Below are positions 41,091-48,642 of a stretch of DNA of 51,660 nt, piece after piece. The stretch comes from Opitutia bacterium Tous-C1TDCM (GTDB lineage Bacteria; Verrucomicrobiota; Verrucomicrobiia; Opitutales; Opitutaceae). Location: positions 1 to 51,660 of the forward strand of contig NEUS01000014.1 in assembly GCA_002288455.1 (NCBI GenBank). Direction: 5' to 3'. Within the stretch, counting starts at the first letter, position 1; every line of letters begins with the position of its first letter. A program made the translations under genes and the position numbers. Below the pieces are notes generated by a model. The model saw only the letters and a program-made list of their open reading frames with translations. It did not search any database and had not been told where the DNA came from.

Positions 41091-41198
41091 GGCCTGGTCC
41101 CGGCTGACGCACGGCCCCACCCCGGGCTTGCGCCGCCGCCGCGATCCGGCCGTGATCGCCGCGATGAACGCGTTGCCCGCGCGTGCCGCGCCGCCGGC

Positions 41199-42884
41199 AT
41201 GAAACTTCTCCCGCAGAGCTTCGGCGCCAAACTGCTGGCGCTGTTCATGTCCGCGGTCGGGCTCACCCAATTCGCCACCTGGGCCTTCATCCGCGAATTC
41301 AACGACACCCAGGCCCGCGAGCTGATCAACGACGAGCTCGACCGCACCACGCGCAACTTCGCGCGCGTGACCGCGGACCGGAACTCGCTGCTCGCCGCCG
41401 CCGCCGCGACCGCCGCCCGCGATTACGCCGTCAAATCGCTGTTCGCCGGCGAGGACGACGCCACCCTCGCCACCGCGCTCAAGAGTATCCGGATCTCCAG
41501 CACGGCCGGGCTCGTCACCGCCCTTTCCCTCGAAGGCAAGGTCCGCGCCTCGACCCTCGCGGCCGCGATGTCCGACGCGGCCTACGCCGACCTCGTGCGC
41601 CGCGCGCAGGCCTCGCCCGAAGCGTCCGCCCGCGGCTACGGCCTCTTCGGCGGCGAACTGTATTCCCTCGTCCTCGCCCCCGTCCACGCGCCCGACATCA
41701 TCGCCTGGATCGCCGTCGGCTTCCGGATCGACGACGCCTTCGCCCGCCGGCTCAAGGAACAGACCGGCATCGACCTCACCTTTTTCGATCCCGCGGGCCG
41801 TCCGGTCGCCACGACGCTGGCCCCCGCCGTCGTCCGCGACTTGGCGGCGATGCTGCCGGCCCTCCACGAGGAGGCCAGCAGCGAGGAGGCCGGTCTTGCC
41901 GGCACCACGGCGCTGGTCCGCATCCGCCGGCTCGCCGCCGGCGGCGACCGCGGCGGCACCCTCGCCCTGCAGTACTCGCTGGAGGAAAAACTGGCCCCCG
42001 CCGCCATCGCCCAGAGCCGCCAGTTGCTCGTCGCCGTCGGCGGCATGATCGCGGCCATTCTCCTCAGCCTCGCGTTTGCCCGCGGCGTCACGCAGCCGAT
42101 CGTCGAACTGGTCGGCCACACCCGGCGCATCACCCGCGGCGACTACAGCATCCGCAACCGCAGCTACCGCACCGACGAACTCGGCCGCCTTTCCGAGGCC
42201 TTCGACCAGATGTCCCTCGGCCTTTCGGAACGCGACCGCGTGCGCGATCTGCTCGACAAAAACGTGTCCCCCGAAGTCGCCGCGCAACTGCTGCGCGACG
42301 GCGCCACCCTCGGCGGCGAGGAACGCGAGGTCACCATTCTCTTCGCGGATCTGCGCGGCTTCACCACGCTCAGCGAACACCTGCCGCCGCGCGAATTGCT
42401 CACCCTGCTCAACCGCTACCTCGACCGCATGAGTGCCGAAATCGAGCACCACGGCGGCGTGATCGACAAGTTCATCGGCGACGCGATCATGGCCCTCTTC
42501 GGCGCCCCGGTCCCGCAGGGCGACGCCGCCCGCCGCGCCGTCTCGGCCGCTCTCGCGATGGAACGCGCCCTCGTCGGGCTCAACGCCGAACTCGCCGCCG
42601 AGGGCCGCCCGCCCCTCGCCATCGGCGTCGGCGTCAACACCGCCCGCGTCGTCGCCGGCAACATCGGCTCCCAGCGCCGCCTCAACTACTCGGTCATCGG
42701 CGACGGCGTGAACGTCGCCTCGCGTCTCCAGTCGCTCACGCGCACACCCGAGTATCGGACCAACGTCATCGTCAGCGCCGCCACCCTCCGCGCCGCCCAA
42801 ACCCCGTTCCCGGCCCGCCCGCTCGGCACCGTCGCCGTCAAGGGCCGCGCCGAACCCGTCGAGATCTTCGCCATCGGGTCCTGA
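41199..42884 (+). CDS. Membrane-bound class III adenylate/guanylate cyclase with periplasmic sensor and HAMP
   Basis: 561 residues from ATG at 41199. First helix at about 9-31 (AKLLALFMSAVGLTQFATWA), a periplasmic sensor of about 240 residues with CACHE-like features (LEGKVRASTLAAAMSDAAYA; DLTFFDPAGRPVATTLAPAV), second helix near 275-295 (LLVAVGGMIAAILLSLAFAR), HAMP (about 294-350), and the cyclase domain from about 375. The catalytic residues are complete: metal Asp 384 (FADLRGFTTLSE) and Asp 428 (FIGDAIMALFGAP), adenine-contacting Lys 424, Asp 502 (VIGDGVN), transition-state Asn 505 and Arg 509, and Lys 548 (VKGRAEP). Lys/Asp at the purine site favours ATP and hence cAMP. It follows the cupredoxin gene at a distance of 241 bases. 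Confidence 0.93.
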   Translation: MKLLPQSFGAKLLALFMSAVGLTQFATWAFIREFNDTQARELINDELDRTTRNFARVTADRNSLLAAAAATAARDYAVKSLFAGEDDATLATALKSIRISSTAGLVTALSLEGKVRASTLAAAMSDAAYADLVRRAQASPEASARGYGLFGGELYSLVLAPVHAPDIIAWIAVGFRIDDAFARRLKEQTGIDLTFFDPAGRPVATTLAPAVVRDLAAMLPALHEEASSEEAGLAGTTALVRIRRLAAGGDRGGTLALQYSLEEKLAPAAIAQSRQLLVAVGGMIAAILLSLAFARGVTQPIVELVGHTRRITRGDYSIRNRSYRTDELGRLSEAFDQMSLGLSERDRVRDLLDKNVSPEVAAQLLRDGATLGGEEREVTILFADLRGFTTLSEHLPPRELLTLLNRYLDRMSAEIEHHGGVIDKFIGDAIMALFGAPVPQGDAARRAVSAALAMERALVGLNAELAAEGRPPLAIGVGVNTARVVAGNIGSQRRLNYSVIGDGVNVASRLQSLTRTPEYRTNVIVSAATLRAAQTPFPARPLGTVAVKGRAEPVEIFAIGS

Positions 42885-42903
42885 CGCCGGCTCGGGCCGG
42901 CAA

Positions 42904-42930
42904 CAAAAAGGCCGCCCCGAAAGGCGGCCT
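42904..42930 (-). terminator. Intrinsic terminator of the Dabb-family gene
   Basis: On the minus strand AGGCCGCC, loop TTTCGG, GGCGGCCT, then TTTTTG. The stem is at 42909-42916 and 42923-42930, 25 bases after the stop at 42955. No T-run follows on the plus strand, so it does not serve the cyclase gene in an obvious way. Confidence 0.85.
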
Positions 42931-42954
42931 GAAAATGCGGAATCCGTTCCCTGC

Positions 42955-43341
42955 TCAGTTCGTGATGTCGAACGTCGTGCTGCGCTCGCGGATCGGCAGA
43001 TAGGCCTTGTACCACTCCTTCTGCGCCGCGCTGTCGGTGTAATCCTTCAGCGCCTGCTCGCTGGCGAATTCCATGACGATCGCGTGCGTGCGCTCGCCCT
43101 GGGCCTTGATCGTCCGGGTCCAAACGCGGGTGATGCCCTTGTAACCGGCCGGCAATTTGTGGGCGCCGTCGAGGGCGGCTTGGATCTGCTCGGGTTTGGT
43201 GTCCTTTTTCCACGAAACGGTGACGACGTGGATCACGGACTTGGGAGCGGTGGCGCTGGCCGCCGCGGCATGGACGGAACTGACGGAGGCGCCGAGCGCA
43301 ACCACGCCGGCGAGGAGGAGGGAGGAGACGAGTTTTCTCAC
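42955..43341 (-). CDS. Exported Dabb-domain (dimeric alpha-beta barrel) protein
   Basis: 128 residues from GTG at 43341, chosen because it gives an ideal signal peptide (VRKLVSSLLLAGVVALGASV ... VHA). The mature part is a ferredoxin-like Dabb domain: VIHVVTVSWKKDTKPEQIQA, LPAGYKGITRVWTRTIKAQG, HAIVMEFASEQALKDYTDSA and AQKEWYKAYLPIRERSTTFD. The Tyr-Lys or His-dependent polyketide-cyclase relatives (stress-responsive A/B barrel) are cytoplasmic, so export is unusual. Function is unknown. It stands alone between a terminator and the divergent SDR gene. Confidence 0.84.
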   Translation of the reverse strand: MRKLVSSLLLAGVVALGASVSSVHAAAASATAPKSVIHVVTVSWKKDTKPEQIQAALDGAHKLPAGYKGITRVWTRTIKAQGERTHAIVMEFASEQALKDYTDSAAQKEWYKAYLPIRERSTTFDITN

Positions 43342-43484
43342 GGGTATTGACAGGAGGGGCTGAAGGCGGCGCCGGACGACATGCCCGACGCCAAAGCAAC
43401 GGAAGGTAGGGGCCGCGCTTGGTTTTTCAACTGCGACCTGCACTCTGGGGAAATCCCCTCGTCGAATTCCATGCCGCCCGCGCC

Positions 43485-44114
43485 ATGAAAACTCTCCTCC
43501 TGGCCGGAGCAACAGGCTTGGTCGGAGGCGAAGTTCTCCGCCTCGCCCTCGCCGATCCGGCGGTGAAACGCGTGGTAGCCCCGACCCGCCGGCCCCTGGC
43601 GGCGCACCCCAAATTGGAAAACCCGTCGGTCGACTTCGCGGCCTTGCCCGCCGCGACGTGGTGGGCCGTCGACGCCGTCGTTTGCACCCTCGGCACCACC
43701 CGGCGCCAAGCCGGCTCGGACGCCGCCTTCCGGCGCGTGGACCACGACTACCCGCTCGCGGTCGCCGCGCAGGCCCGCGCCGCGGGCGCGGCGGCCTTCG
43801 CCTTCAACTCCTCGCTCGGCGCCGACCCGCAGGCCCGGACTTTTTACCTCCGGGTAAAGGGAGAAACCGAAGCCGCGCTCGGGCGCCTGGGCTTTCCTTC
43901 CCTCACGGTGGTCCGGCCCGGTCTGCTCGGCGGCCGGCGTGCGGAATTCCGGCCCGGCGAGCGCGTCGCGCAAATCCTCCTCGGTCTTTTGCATCCGCTG
44001 CTGCCGCGCCGCTACCGCATCGTGCCCGCCGCCGCCGTGGCGCGCGCGTTGCTCGCCGCGGCCCTTGCCGCTCCGCCCGGCCGGCACTTCGTCGAAGCCG
44101 AAGCGATCCGTTGA
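43485..44114 (+). CDS. NAD(P)-binding SDR, HTATIP2/TIP30-like
   Basis: 209 residues from ATG at 43485 (MKTLLLAGATGLVGGEVLRL). The atypical-SDR cofactor motif GATGLVGG is complete. It continues RVVAPTRRPLAAH, AVVCTLGTTRRQAGSDAAFR (the CTLGTTR motif of the HTATIP2/CC3 group), FNSSLGADPQARTFYLRVKG (with a YxxxK-type Tyr/Lys) and SLTVVRPGLLGGRRAEFRPG. Probably an NADPH-binding oxidoreductase or regulatory protein; the substrate is unknown. It is short but complete. It is followed by the GH28 gene after 62 bases. Confidence 0.88.
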   Translation: MKTLLLAGATGLVGGEVLRLALADPAVKRVVAPTRRPLAAHPKLENPSVDFAALPAATWWAVDAVVCTLGTTRRQAGSDAAFRRVDHDYPLAVAAQARAAGAAAFAFNSSLGADPQARTFYLRVKGETEAALGRLGFPSLTVVRPGLLGGRRAEFRPGERVAQILLGLLHPLLPRRYRIVPAAAVARALLAAALAAPPGRHFVEAEAIR

Positions 44115-44176
44115 ATCGCGGCCGGGGCGAAAGTTGCCTCTTGCCGGCCGGCCGGCTCCGGACGCATTGAGGAAAC

Positions 44177-45490
44177 ATGAAGGTCCCCTTCTTGCTGCTG
44201 CTGGGTTTGGCCGTGACCGCGATTTGTGCCGGCCGGGATCCCGCCGCGTTCGGCGCGGTGCTCGACGGCCGCACCAACGACCGCTCCGCCCTCCAGCGCG
44301 CCATCGACGCGGCCCACGCCGCCGGCGGCGGCACCGTCACGATCCCGGCCGGCCGCTCGCTGCTCAGCGGCTCCTTCGAACTCAAGTCGCACGTCGTCCT
44401 CCACCTCGCCCCGGGCAGCCGCCTCGTCGCGAGCACGGAAAGGGCCGACTACCGCGGCGATGTTTTCATCGAGGCCTTCGGCGCCGAAGCCATCGCGATC
44501 ACCGGCACCGGCACCATCGAGGGCCGCGGCATCGAATTCATGGCCGAGGCAGGCCCGCACATCTTTCGCCCGAAACCGTGGCGCCCCAAAATGATGGTCC
44601 TCGAGGGCTGCCGCCGCGTCCGGCTCACGGACTTCACCCTCCGCGATGCCCCGCAATGGGCGATCCATCTGGCGGGCTGCGACGACGTCGCCGTCCGCGG
44701 CCTCACCATTCTCAACAATCCCAAGATCCCCAACTGCGACGGCATCGACCCCGACCACTCGCGCAACGTCCGGATCAGCGAATGCCACATCGAGGCCGGC
44801 GACGATTGCATCGTGATCAAGAACCGCCGCGAGTACGCGAAGTACGGCCCGGCGGAAAACATCACCGTCACCAATTGCACCCTGATCTCGACCTCGGCCG
44901 CCTTGAAGATCGGCACCGAGACCATGGACGACATCCGCGATGTCGTGATTTCCAACTGCGTCATCCGCGGCAGCCACCGCGGCGTCGCGCTGATGCTGCG
45001 CGACGAAGGCAGCATCGAAAACGTGCTCGTGCAGAATCTCGTGATCGAGACGCGGCTCTTCGCGCCGGTCTGGTGGGGCGCCGCGGAAGCCATCTCGATC
45101 ACCGCCGTCCCGCGCACCGCCGGCGCCAAAATCGGCCGCCTGCGCGGCGTGCGTTTCCAGCAGATCCGCGCCCGCGGCGAGGGCGGCGTCTTCGTCAGCG
45201 GCAGTCCGGAGAGCGTGATCGAGGACGTCGCCTTCCACGACGTGGATATCGCGCTCGTCCGCACGACCGCGGAAACCGCCGGCCGCGTCGATCTCCGTCC
45301 CTCCGCCGGCGCCAAGCCGCCCGCCGTCGGGCCGCTCACCGGATTCCGAATCCGGCACGCGCGCGACATCACCCTCCGCGACTGCAGCCTGCGTTGGTCC
45401 CGGCCGAAACCCGCGGACGCCGTCGCCCTCCGTCACGACGAAGCCACGGCCAATATCCGCATCGTCGGCTTCCGGGAATTCGGCCCCTGA
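44177..45490 (+). CDS. Glycoside hydrolase family 28 (polygalacturonase-like), exported
   Basis: 437 residues with signal peptide MKVPFLLLLGLAVTAICAG. It has the right-handed parallel beta-helix pattern of repeats and the GH28 catalytic set: NCDGIDPDHSRN (Asn 186 and Asp 188), EAGDDCIVIKNRRE (Asp 209, Asp 210), then GSHRGVALMLRDEG (His 267) in place of the usual GHG, and a later basic position. DGIDPDHSRNVRIS and the helix rung repeats confirm the fold. GH28 enzymes hydrolyse polygalacturonan or rhamnogalacturonan in pectin. The N-terminal DGRTNDRSALQRAIDAAHAA is a common GH28 entry. It and the GH140-like gene point to pectin use; substrate is inferred. Confidence 0.92.
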   Translation: MKVPFLLLLGLAVTAICAGRDPAAFGAVLDGRTNDRSALQRAIDAAHAAGGGTVTIPAGRSLLSGSFELKSHVVLHLAPGSRLVASTERADYRGDVFIEAFGAEAIAITGTGTIEGRGIEFMAEAGPHIFRPKPWRPKMMVLEGCRRVRLTDFTLRDAPQWAIHLAGCDDVAVRGLTILNNPKIPNCDGIDPDHSRNVRISECHIEAGDDCIVIKNRREYAKYGPAENITVTNCTLISTSAALKIGTETMDDIRDVVISNCVIRGSHRGVALMLRDEGSIENVLVQNLVIETRLFAPVWWGAAEAISITAVPRTAGAKIGRLRGVRFQQIRARGEGGVFVSGSPESVIEDVAFHDVDIALVRTTAETAGRVDLRPSAGAKPPAVGPLTGFRIRHARDITLRDCSLRWSRPKPADAVALRHDEATANIRIVGFREFGP

Positions 45491-45514
45491 AGACCGGCGC
45501 GCCCGCCGCGCCGC

Positions 45515-45624
45515 AATTCCCATTTCCCAATTTCCGCTTTTCCAATTTCCCGATTTCGCAATTTCCGGTTCTTCAGTTTCCCAATTTCCCAATTTTTCCG
45601 TTTCCCAATTTTCCGCTTTTCCAA
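45515..45624 (-). repeat. GGAAATTG-type tandem repeat tract after the VWA gene
   Basis: About 110 bases of imperfect units. On the minus strand it reads GGAAAAGCGGAAAATTGGGAA, with TTGGGAAA and GGAAATTG recurring about ten times, starting directly at the stop codon of the gene ending at 45625. Purine-rich on the sense strand and flush with the stop, like the heptamer tracts. A spurious frame of low-complexity IGNWEIGK-type peptide runs through it. Confidence 0.75.
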
Positions 45625-48006
45625 TCACTCCGCCTTGAGAAGTTCCTGCGCCTGCCGGGCTAGATCGAGAAATTCGCTGCGGTAACCGCGGGCGTCGTCG
45701 GCGGGGTTGGCCGCGCCGGCCGCCGCCCAGGCAATGACGTCGCCCATCGTCGCGGTGCCGCGGAATTCCGATTTGCGCAAAATCATGCCGAACTCCGCCA
45801 CGGCCGCCGCGAACCGGAAATCCGCACTCGCCTCCGGGAAACGCCGGCCGCTGTCCGTGAGCGGAAACTCAAGCTTCCGGCTCACCTCGCCCGTCGGTTC
45901 CTTGTAGCGCAGCTTGACGGTGAGCAATTCCCCCGACGCCGACGTCCCCGGCGCCGCCGGCGCGACCGCCTGGTAACGGCGCTCGTCCACCGCACCGACG
46001 ACCACCGGCGTTTCGACGCCGACAGGCACGATCTCGTAGAGCGCCGTGACGGTGTGGCCCGCGCCGACCTCGCCCGCGTCGACCTTGTCGTTGTTAAAAT
46101 CCTCTTTCGCCAAGAGCCGGTTCTCGTAGCCGATCAAACGGTAGCTCGCGACCTTGGCCGGGTTGAACTCGACCTGGATCTTCACGTCCTTCGCGATCGT
46201 CACGAGCGTGCTCGTCACTTCCTCGACAAAGAGTTTGTCCGCCTCGCGCGCCGTATCGATGTAGCCGTACTGCCCGTTGCCCTGGTCGGCGAGCTGCTCG
46301 AGCGTGCCGTCTTTGAGATTACCCATGCCGAAGCCGAGCACGGTGAGAAACACGTTCGACTTCGCCTTCTCTTCGACGAGCCGCACGAGGTCGCCCGGGC
46401 TCGATACGCCGACGTTGAAATCGCCGTCCGTGCAGAGCACGACGCGGTTGACGCCGTCGGCCGCGAAATTGGCTTTGGCGATATCGTAGGCGAGATGGAT
46501 GCCCATGCCGCCGTTCGTCGCCCCGGCGGGCCGCAGCGCTTCGAGCGCAGCGAGGATCTCGGCGGACCGGGCCACCGGCGTCGACGGCAATGCCAACCCG
46601 GATTGGCCGGCATACGTGACAATCGCGACGCGGTCGTCGGGCCGCAGCTTGCCGAGCAGCTTGCGCAGCGAATCTTTCACCAGCGGCAATTTGTTCGGCT
46701 GGTTCATCGAGCCCGAAACATCGACGAGGAAAACGAGATTCGCCGCGGGCCGGGCCTCGGGCGCGACTTCGCGGCCCTTGAGCCCGATGCGCACCAGCCG
46801 GTGCTGCGGCGCCCACGGGGCTTCGGCGACTTCCAGCGCGGCGGCAAACGGCGCCGGTCCCTGCGGCGCGGGATAGCGGTACGGGAAATAGTTCACGAGT
46901 TCCTCGATCCGCACCGCGTCGGGCGCCGGCAGCCGCCGCAGCGAGAGGAAGCGGCGGACGTTCGAGTAGCTGGCCGTGTCGACATCGACGGCAAAGGTGG
47001 AGAACGGATTCGCCGCCGCGCCCACGAACGGGTTGTCCCTGAAAAACGAATACGACTCGGTGTTGCCCGTATGCAGGCGGTCGGCCGGGGCCGGCGGCGG
47101 CGCGGCGATACCGCCCCGGCCCGGCGCCGCCACCGTGAACGTATCGAACGCGATGCCCCCGGCCGCCCCGCCCGTGGAACCCAGCACCACGCCGCCGACC
47201 GCGTTGGCCGCCAAGCCGCGAATCTTGGCCTCATTCGAAGTATACGTCGCCGGCTGCGCCGACGCCGCGGGCGGCGCGGCGGCTTCGCGCTGCCGCGCCG
47301 GTTCCACCGGGGTCCCGCTGAAGGTGAATGTACCCGCGGTAACCGTCTTGGGCGCACGATTGGCCGCCGCCTGCCCGATCAGCGACAGGTCGCGCGGGGC
47401 CAGGCGGTCGGCCGAAAGTGCCGGCGCGCTGGCGACGGCCGCAGCCGCCATCTCGGTCTTCGGCGCGGAATCGGCGACCGCCGCAGTTGCCGAGGTCGCC
47501 GCTGCAATTTCAGCCAACGGCATCTGCACCACGACGCTCCGCGCCGCCGCCGCCCTGTCCTTCATCGCCGTCTCCAGCGCGACCGTCCGCGCGTGCTGCC
47601 GCGCATCCAATTCGTCCCGCCGCAGCGCCACCACCACGGCGAAGCAAGCCGCCGCCAGCCCGCCGACCATGAAGTACAGCCGCGGAAATTTCAGCAGCAC
47701 GCCGCCGGATTTGCCTTCGTCGTAGTCGCCGCCGTTGGCGCGGCGGGAATCCCGCCCCGGCAAGATCGCCGCGGGGCGCAATTCGGGTTTCGCCCCCGGC
47801 TCCGCGGCCGCGGCGGCGGTCTCCGCGCCGAACACCGCCTCCAGCTGCATCGCCGTGGCGCGGATCTCGGTTACCGCCGCCTGCAGGGCCGGGTCGGCGC
47901 GCACCGCGGCCTCCACCGCCGCGCGTTCGGCGGCTTCAAGTTCGTCCAGCGCGTAGGCGGTGAGGCGAGGATCGTCGGGCAAAAGTCGGGAATCGTTCGT
48001 CGTCAT
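45625..48006 (-). CDS. Membrane-anchored VWA-domain protein (YfbK-like) with anti-sigma-like N terminus
   Basis: 793 residues from ATG at 48006, nine bases after the ECF sigma gene. The first 60 residues (RLTAYALDELEAAERAAVEA ... TEIRATAMQLEAVFG) resemble a zinc-less anti-sigma domain. A transmembrane helix at about 108-127 (YFMVGGLAAACFAVVVAL) follows. The long periplasmic part has an Ala-rich linker, the YfbK-type N-domain (FSTFAVDVDTASYSNVRRFL), a VWA domain with MIDAS sequence DVSGSMN (about 427-433) and CTDGDFNVGV, and the DUF3520 end (RYKEPTGEVSRKLEFPL). VWA proteins mediate metal-dependent protein contacts. With the sigma factor the pair would act as an envelope-sensing unit (inference). 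Confidence 0.9.
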   Translation of the reverse strand: MTTNDSRLLPDDPRLTAYALDELEAAERAAVEAAVRADPALQAAVTEIRATAMQLEAVFGAETAAAAAEPGAKPELRPAAILPGRDSRRANGGDYDEGKSGGVLLKFPRLYFMVGGLAAACFAVVVALRRDELDARQHARTVALETAMKDRAAAARSVVVQMPLAEIAAATSATAAVADSAPKTEMAAAAVASAPALSADRLAPRDLSLIGQAAANRAPKTVTAGTFTFSGTPVEPARQREAAAPPAASAQPATYTSNEAKIRGLAANAVGGVVLGSTGGAAGGIAFDTFTVAAPGRGGIAAPPPAPADRLHTGNTESYSFFRDNPFVGAAANPFSTFAVDVDTASYSNVRRFLSLRRLPAPDAVRIEELVNYFPYRYPAPQGPAPFAAALEVAEAPWAPQHRLVRIGLKGREVAPEARPAANLVFLVDVSGSMNQPNKLPLVKDSLRKLLGKLRPDDRVAIVTYAGQSGLALPSTPVARSAEILAALEALRPAGATNGGMGIHLAYDIAKANFAADGVNRVVLCTDGDFNVGVSSPGDLVRLVEEKAKSNVFLTVLGFGMGNLKDGTLEQLADQGNGQYGYIDTAREADKLFVEEVTSTLVTIAKDVKIQVEFNPAKVASYRLIGYENRLLAKEDFNNDKVDAGEVGAGHTVTALYEIVPVGVETPVVVGAVDERRYQAVAPAAPGTSASGELLTVKLRYKEPTGEVSRKLEFPLTDSGRRFPEASADFRFAAAVAEFGMILRKSEFRGTATMGDVIAWAAAGAANPADDARGYRSEFLDLARQAQELLKAE

Positions 48007-48015
48007 GGCGTGGTC

Positions 48016-48558
48016 TCAGGGCCGCTGGGCGGCGAATTCCGTGCGCAGGCGCGCGACGGCGGTGTGGATCAGGAATCCCACGTTGCTCACCGAGTGCTCG
48101 GTGATCCGGGAGATTTCCTTGTAGCTGAATCCGTTTTGAAATTTGAGCCGCACGACCTCCTGCTGGTTCGGCGGCAGGCGGTCGATGAGCTGCAGCACGG
48201 CGGCCTGCGTTTCCGCCTGTTCCAAGGTTCGGCCCGGCCGCGGCTCGGCCGCCGCCACGCGCTCGGCCTGGCCTTCCTCGAAGCGTTTCATCCGGCCCTC
48301 CTTGCGCAGCACGTCGAGCGCGCGGTGCCGGCAGACGGTGAAAAGCCATTCGACGGCGTGGCCGTTGAGCGCCGCCGGCGGCTGGCCCATGAGTTTGACA
48401 AACGTGTCCTGCACCACGTCGCGCGCGCGGTCGGCGTCGCCGCCGAGCAAGCGCGTGGCGTAGCGGACGAGCGGCGCCTGATGGGCGGCAACCAACGTTT
48501 CCAGAAAACCGGAGTCTTCATGCGGCAAATCCCGGGAATTCGGGGTGGAGTTGAACAT
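48016..48558 (-). CDS. ECF-type RNA polymerase sigma factor
   Basis: 180 residues from ATG at 48558 (MFNSTPNSRDLPHEDSGFLE). Region 2 is LVRYATRLLGGDADRARDVV, QDTFVKLM, with the DVVQDTF core-binding and -10 recognition pattern. Region 4 is LPPNQQEVVRLKFQNGFSYK, EISRITEHSVSNVGFLIHTA, with the helix-turn-helix that reads the -35 element. There is no region 3 or 1.1, as in ECF factors. The downstream VWA protein, with an anti-sigma-like cytoplasmic end, is the probable partner. Upstream, the 84-base gap is shared with the oppA-like gene; no convincing autoregulated promoter was found. Confidence 0.92.
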   Translation of the reverse strand: MFNSTPNSRDLPHEDSGFLETLVAAHQAPLVRYATRLLGGDADRARDVVQDTFVKLMGQPPAALNGHAVEWLFTVCRHRALDVLRKEGRMKRFEEGQAERVAAAEPRPGRTLEQAETQAAVLQLIDRLPPNQQEVVRLKFQNGFSYKEISRITEHSVSNVGFLIHTAVARLRTEFAAQRP

Positions 48559-48642
48559 GCGGGTTCTCCGGGATGACGCGCCGCCGGCGGTTTCCTTAGA
48601 AAAGATTTTTGCCTGCGCGGCCAGCCCGGGTTTCCTGCCGAC

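Noticed and set aside
48575..48595. ECF-type autoregulated promoter before the sigma gene (GGAAACC, then CGTC)
   Set aside because: The two boxes are only about 11-12 bases apart, too close compared with the 15-17 expected.
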